Assembly: GCA_034211175.1 (NCBI GenBank)
Contig: JAXHUH010000114.1
Location: 1 to 7,044 of the forward strand
Direction of reading: 5' to 3'
Length of the DNA stretch: 7,044 nt
DNA from: JAXHUH01 sp034211175
GTDB taxonomy: Bacteria > Actinomycetota > Acidimicrobiia > Acidimicrobiales > CAIXPF01
The notes beneath the pieces were generated by a model. The model did no database searches, had not been told where the DNA came from, and worked only from the letters and a program-made list of their open reading frames with translations. The translations under genes and the position numbers were made by a program. Below, one piece after another: positions 4,317 to 7,044 of the stretch. The stretch's first letter is position 1, and each line of letters starts with the position of its first letter.

Positions 4317-6962
4317 TCAGCGGGCCCCGGCCGCTCCCAGCTCCTCGCGCAGCGCCGCCAACATCTCGGCCCGGGTGGTCGCACCCAGCTTCTGGCGGAT
4401 CTTCGCCACGTGGTGCTCGACCGTCTTCGGCGAGATGAACAGCTGGGCGCCGATCTCCTTGTAGGTGAGGCCGTCGACCACGTACTGGGAGACCTCGATC
4501 TCCCGCTCGGACAGCATCGACGTCACCCCGGTCGGCGCGGCACCCTCGGAGCCGGCCACCGTCCGCAGGTTGCGGGCCTGGCCGAGCAGGTTCTTCGCCA
4601 CCGACGCGTCGGACGTGCGGATCGCCGCCTGCCCGGTGAGCTGGGATGCCTCCCACACGAGCCCGATGGCGGACAGCGCCTCGACGGCCTGCTCGATCTC
4701 GGCGATCTCGACGTCACCGCTCATGACCCGGCGCCACGCCGCGGCCGCGGGGCCGAGCGGCGAGAGGCGTCCGCCACGGGCCGCGAGCCGCTCCACCTCG
4801 GCCGCGAGCGGCCCGACGTCGTCGGTGCGCTTGGCCGCGATCGCGGCCTCGAGCAGCGACCACTGGTGGAGCAGCGCCCACACCGGCGGATGGTCGAGTG
4901 CAGCGAGGAGCTCGTCGGTGCGTTGGTGGAGGCCGCCGATCTGCTCGCCGCGACCGGCGCGCTCGACGACCACGCCGAGCTCGGCGATGGCCTCGAGCGT
5001 GAGGACGTCGGGCGCGAACCGCGGCAGCAGCGACACGGCCCGCTCGGCGACCTCGGAGATGCGGGCGATGTCGGACGCCCGACGGGCCAGCGCGGCCTCG
5101 ATGGCGAGTCGCAGCACCCGCTCCCGCACGCCGAGCCCGTCGTCGGCGTCGGCGGTCTCGTCGACGACCCGGGTCGAGCTCGCCCACTCGCCGCGACGCA
5201 GCGCGGCCCATCCCGACAGCAGTCGCATGCGCCCGGCGAGGACGCTGCCGCCGAGGTCGCGGCCGAGCGCCCGCCCCACGAGCTCCTCGGCGATGACGAA
5301 CTCGCCGCCGGCCGAGGCCAACGACGCACCGGTCTCGTGGGGCAGGACGGGCACCGGCGTGGCCGTCGGCGCCGACTCGTAGAGCGTGGCCGCCTCCATC
5401 AACCCGGCGACCGCAACCGACCCGTCGGCGTCGAGGCTGACCAGCAGGGCCTCGGCCACGGCGGCGACCGCCTCGAGCCGGGCCGGCGCCGGGTGCGGCG
5501 TCGACGCGCGGGCGACCTCGGCGACCTTGCGGGCCTCGTCGACCGCGCCGGCGGCGACGAAGCACGGCACCGCCTGCCACACGAACACCAGGTCGGCCTC
5601 GTCGGGGTGGTCGCGCACCGCGAGGAACAGCTCGCCGGCCCGTCGCCACAGGCCCCGTTGGGCGGACACGGCCGCCGCGGTCACGGTCGCCCGGGCCCGG
5701 ACACCGGCCGGGATCGGGGCCGCGTCCCCCGGCGACGTGGACGAGGCCGCCGCGAGGATCCGGTCGGCACGCCCGATCGCCGCGTCGAGCTCGCCGAGGC
5801 GGACCTCGACCTCGGCGAGGCGGACCGCGAGCTCGTGGTCGTCGGGCGCGATGGCGCTCGCCCGCTCGAACCAGGTGCGGGCCAGCTCGGGTGACTCCAC
5901 GACCGTGTCGGCGCCGGCCGCGCCGAACGCGGCGGCCACGTGGGGCCCGGCCACGCCGGCGGCGTGGAGGTGCTCGGCGATGTCGACGGAGGAGCCGCCG
6001 CGGCTCTGGAGCGCCTCGGCGACCGCCAGGTGGTATCGCCGCCGCTCGGCGCCGGGCACCAGGAGGGTCACGGCCCCGGCCACGACGGGCAGCGGCTCCG
6101 CCTTGTCGGCGAGCAGCAGGCCGCTGGCGGCGAGCTCCGCGTGGGCGCGCCGGCTGGCATCGGGGTCCTGCCCGCTCATCTCGGCGAGCGTGTCGTCGTC
6201 GAGCGGCGAGCCGAGCGACAGCGCGACGAGCGTCCACCGCACCGACTCGTCGAGCTGCTCGTAACGAGCCGAGACGAGATCGACCACCGACGCGGGAACG
6301 GGTGGCGCGTCGGAGGCGAGCGTGCCCCGGTCGAGCGAGCCCTCCGCCTGCCAGCCGCGCAGCAGCCGGTCGACGAGCAGCGGCGACCCGCCGGTCTGCT
6401 CGAGGGCCACGTCGACCAGCTCGGCCGACGGTGCGGCACCGAGGACCTCGGCGGCATGGACCGCGACCGCCTGCTCGTCGAGGCCCTCGAGGCGGATCAT
6501 CGGGCCCTGGCGTGCGCAGAGGTCGACCAGGACGGCCAGGTCGCGGCGCCCGGTCGTGGGCCGGTGGGCCACGACGAGGCAGACGTTGGCCTCGGCCGCC
6601 CGCTCGGCGATCGACGCGACGACCCGGATCGAGGCGGGATCGAGCCACTGGGCGTCGTCGACGAGGAGCCACCCACCCCGCGCCACCTGCTCGAGCACGG
6701 CGGCGCGGACGACGCGGTCGCCGTCGGAGCCGTCTTCCGGTGGGCTGGGGATGACGAGATCGAACGCGCTGTAGGGAACACCCTGCTCGAGGCGCCGCCC
6801 GGACACCCGCAGCGCGGGGCGGGCGTCGTCGTCGGCGCGGTTGGCGAGCGCGGCGAGGGCCGTCGTCTTGCCGCTGCCGCCGACGCCCCCGAGCGCGACA
6901 CAGGCGCCGGCGTCCTTCAGCCGGCGCAACAGCAGGTCCATCGCGGCTGACGGAGCGGGCAC
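4317..6962 (-). CDS. Large ATP-binding LuxR-family (LAL, MalT-type) transcriptional regulator
   Basis: This 881-residue protein has the architecture of MalT-type STAND regulators, which bind ATP and an inducer, oligomerise, and activate promoters. The ATPase domain starts almost at the N terminus: Walker A GGVGGSGKTT at 25-34 (Lys32), Walker B with DDAQWLD at 102-108, and a VAHRP segment at 131-135 in the sensor position. A long Ala/Leu/Glu-rich helical region (~320-800), probably TPR-like, fills the middle and would be the sensor arm. The C terminus (817-~872) is a LuxR HTH (LSEREIEV, then SPKTVEHH in the recognition helix). GTG 6962 was chosen because a TACGAT -10 lies 8 nt upstream, fitting a leaderless mRNA; an in-frame ATG at 6941 (Met8) is the alternative. 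The gene converges on the GTPase pair. In M. tuberculosis a regulator of this class (Rv0339c, ~832 aa, from memory) lies near iniBAC, so control of this locus is plausible. The inducer is unknown. Confidence 0.92.
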   Translation of the reverse strand: MPAPSAAMDLLLRRLKDAGACVALGGVGGSGKTTALAALANRADDDARPALRVSGRRLEQGVPYSAFDLVIPSPPEDGSDGDRVVRAAVLEQVARGGWLLVDDAQWLDPASIRVVASIAERAAEANVCLVVAHRPTTGRRDLAVLVDLCARQGPMIRLEGLDEQAVAVHAAEVLGAAPSAELVDVALEQTGGSPLLVDRLLRGWQAEGSLDRGTLASDAPPVPASVVDLVSARYEQLDESVRWTLVALSLGSPLDDDTLAEMSGQDPDASRRAHAELAASGLLLADKAEPLPVVAGAVTLLVPGAERRRYHLAVAEALQSRGGSSVDIAEHLHAAGVAGPHVAAAFGAAGADTVVESPELARTWFERASAIAPDDHELAVRLAEVEVRLGELDAAIGRADRILAAASSTSPGDAAPIPAGVRARATVTAAAVSAQRGLWRRAGELFLAVRDHPDEADLVFVWQAVPCFVAAGAVDEARKVAEVARASTPHPAPARLEAVAAVAEALLVSLDADGSVAVAGLMEAATLYESAPTATPVPVLPHETGASLASAGGEFVIAEELVGRALGRDLGGSVLAGRMRLLSGWAALRRGEWASSTRVVDETADADDGLGVRERVLRLAIEAALARRASDIARISEVAERAVSLLPRFAPDVLTLEAIAELGVVVERAGRGEQIGGLHQRTDELLAALDHPPVWALLHQWSLLEAAIAAKRTDDVGPLAAEVERLAARGGRLSPLGPAAAAWRRVMSGDVEIAEIEQAVEALSAIGLVWEASQLTGQAAIRTSDASVAKNLLGQARNLRTVAGSEGAAPTGVTSMLSEREIEVSQYVVDGLTYKEIGAQLFISPKTVEHHVAKIRQKLGATTRAEMLAALREELGAAGAR

Positions 6963-6970
6963 CGCCGCTG

Positions 6971-6976
6971 ATCGTA
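6971..6976 (-). promoter_or_regulatory. -10 element (TACGAT) of a leaderless regulator gene
   Basis: On the minus strand TACGAT (TANNNT consensus) is followed by 8 nt and then the GTG start at 6962, so transcription would begin at or within a base or two of the start codon. No -35 hexamer or Shine-Dalgarno is evident. Leaderless GTG/ATG mRNAs are frequent in actinobacteria, which makes this arrangement credible. Confidence 0.5.
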
Positions 6977-7021
6977 GCGGTCGAGGTGGCCGGAGCCGGA
7001 TGATTGCCGGGCGCGGCGGCC

Positions 7022-7036
7022 GGGGGGGGCCCCCCC
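7022..7036. other. G8C7 palindromic homopolymer run at the window edge
   Basis: Eight G are followed directly by seven C, then agggcccc to the last base. This is a self-complementary low-complexity run unlike the rest of the window. It may be a genuine hairpin upstream of the regulator or, more likely, a read-through or assembly artefact at a contig end. No gene is seen in 6963-7044 beyond the promoter noted above. Confidence 0.6.
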
Positions 7037-7044
7037 AGGGCCCC

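Noticed and set aside
4410..6950. Two long plus-strand frames (4410-5894, 5940-6950) opposite the LuxR regulator
   Set aside because: Both are rich in Arg, Gly and Asp with no motifs, whereas the minus strand encodes clear Walker A, Walker B and LuxR HTH elements throughout the same span.

Overview
The window is a very GC-rich stretch, strongly GC-biased at third codon positions, with GTG starts, weak or absent Shine-Dalgarno sequences and at least one likely leaderless gene. This points to an actinobacterium. The proteins look related to, but clearly diverged from, mycobacterial ones, so a non-mycobacterial lineage is likely; a finer placement cannot be made by eye. The window begins inside a gene and ends in a G8C7 palindrome, so it may be an entire short contig.

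Layout: (1) 1-609 (+), the 3' part of a gene for a strikingly acidic, low-complexity Gly/Asp/Asn/Ser repeat protein in the position of iniB. (2) 610-895, an intergenic region packed with inverted repeats: a perfect 15-bp terminator-like hairpin directly after the first gene, three further inverted repeats, and two abutting palindromes just before the next start. (3) 896-2761 (+), a bacterial dynamin-like GTPase that I recognise as IniA-like. (4) 2769-4265 (+), a second, shorter dynamin-like GTPase that I recognise as IniC-like, 7 nt downstream and bridged by an ATGA/GTGA mini-ORF. (5) 4280-4298, a hairpin between convergent genes. (6) 4317-6962 (-), a large MalT-type ATPase/LuxR-HTH (LAL) regulator, probably translated from a leaderless mRNA. 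(7) 6963-7044, its promoter region and the window edge.

Taken together this is an iniBAC-type cell-envelope-stress locus. In Mycobacterium tuberculosis (from memory) iniB, iniA and iniC form an operon induced by isoniazid, ethambutol and other cell-wall inhibitors. IniA is a membrane-remodelling dynamin-like protein, and a large LuxR/MalT-type regulator (Rv0339c) lies nearby. Here the same four kinds of gene are present, but the regulator sits convergently downstream and a strong hairpin separates the iniB-like gene from the GTPase pair. The inferred working model is that the regulator responds to envelope stress and switches on an acidic repeat protein plus a two-GTPase membrane-remodelling machine. 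Inducer, partners and localisation cannot be read from the sequence. I see no tRNA, rRNA, CRISPR array, insertion sequence or phage gene.
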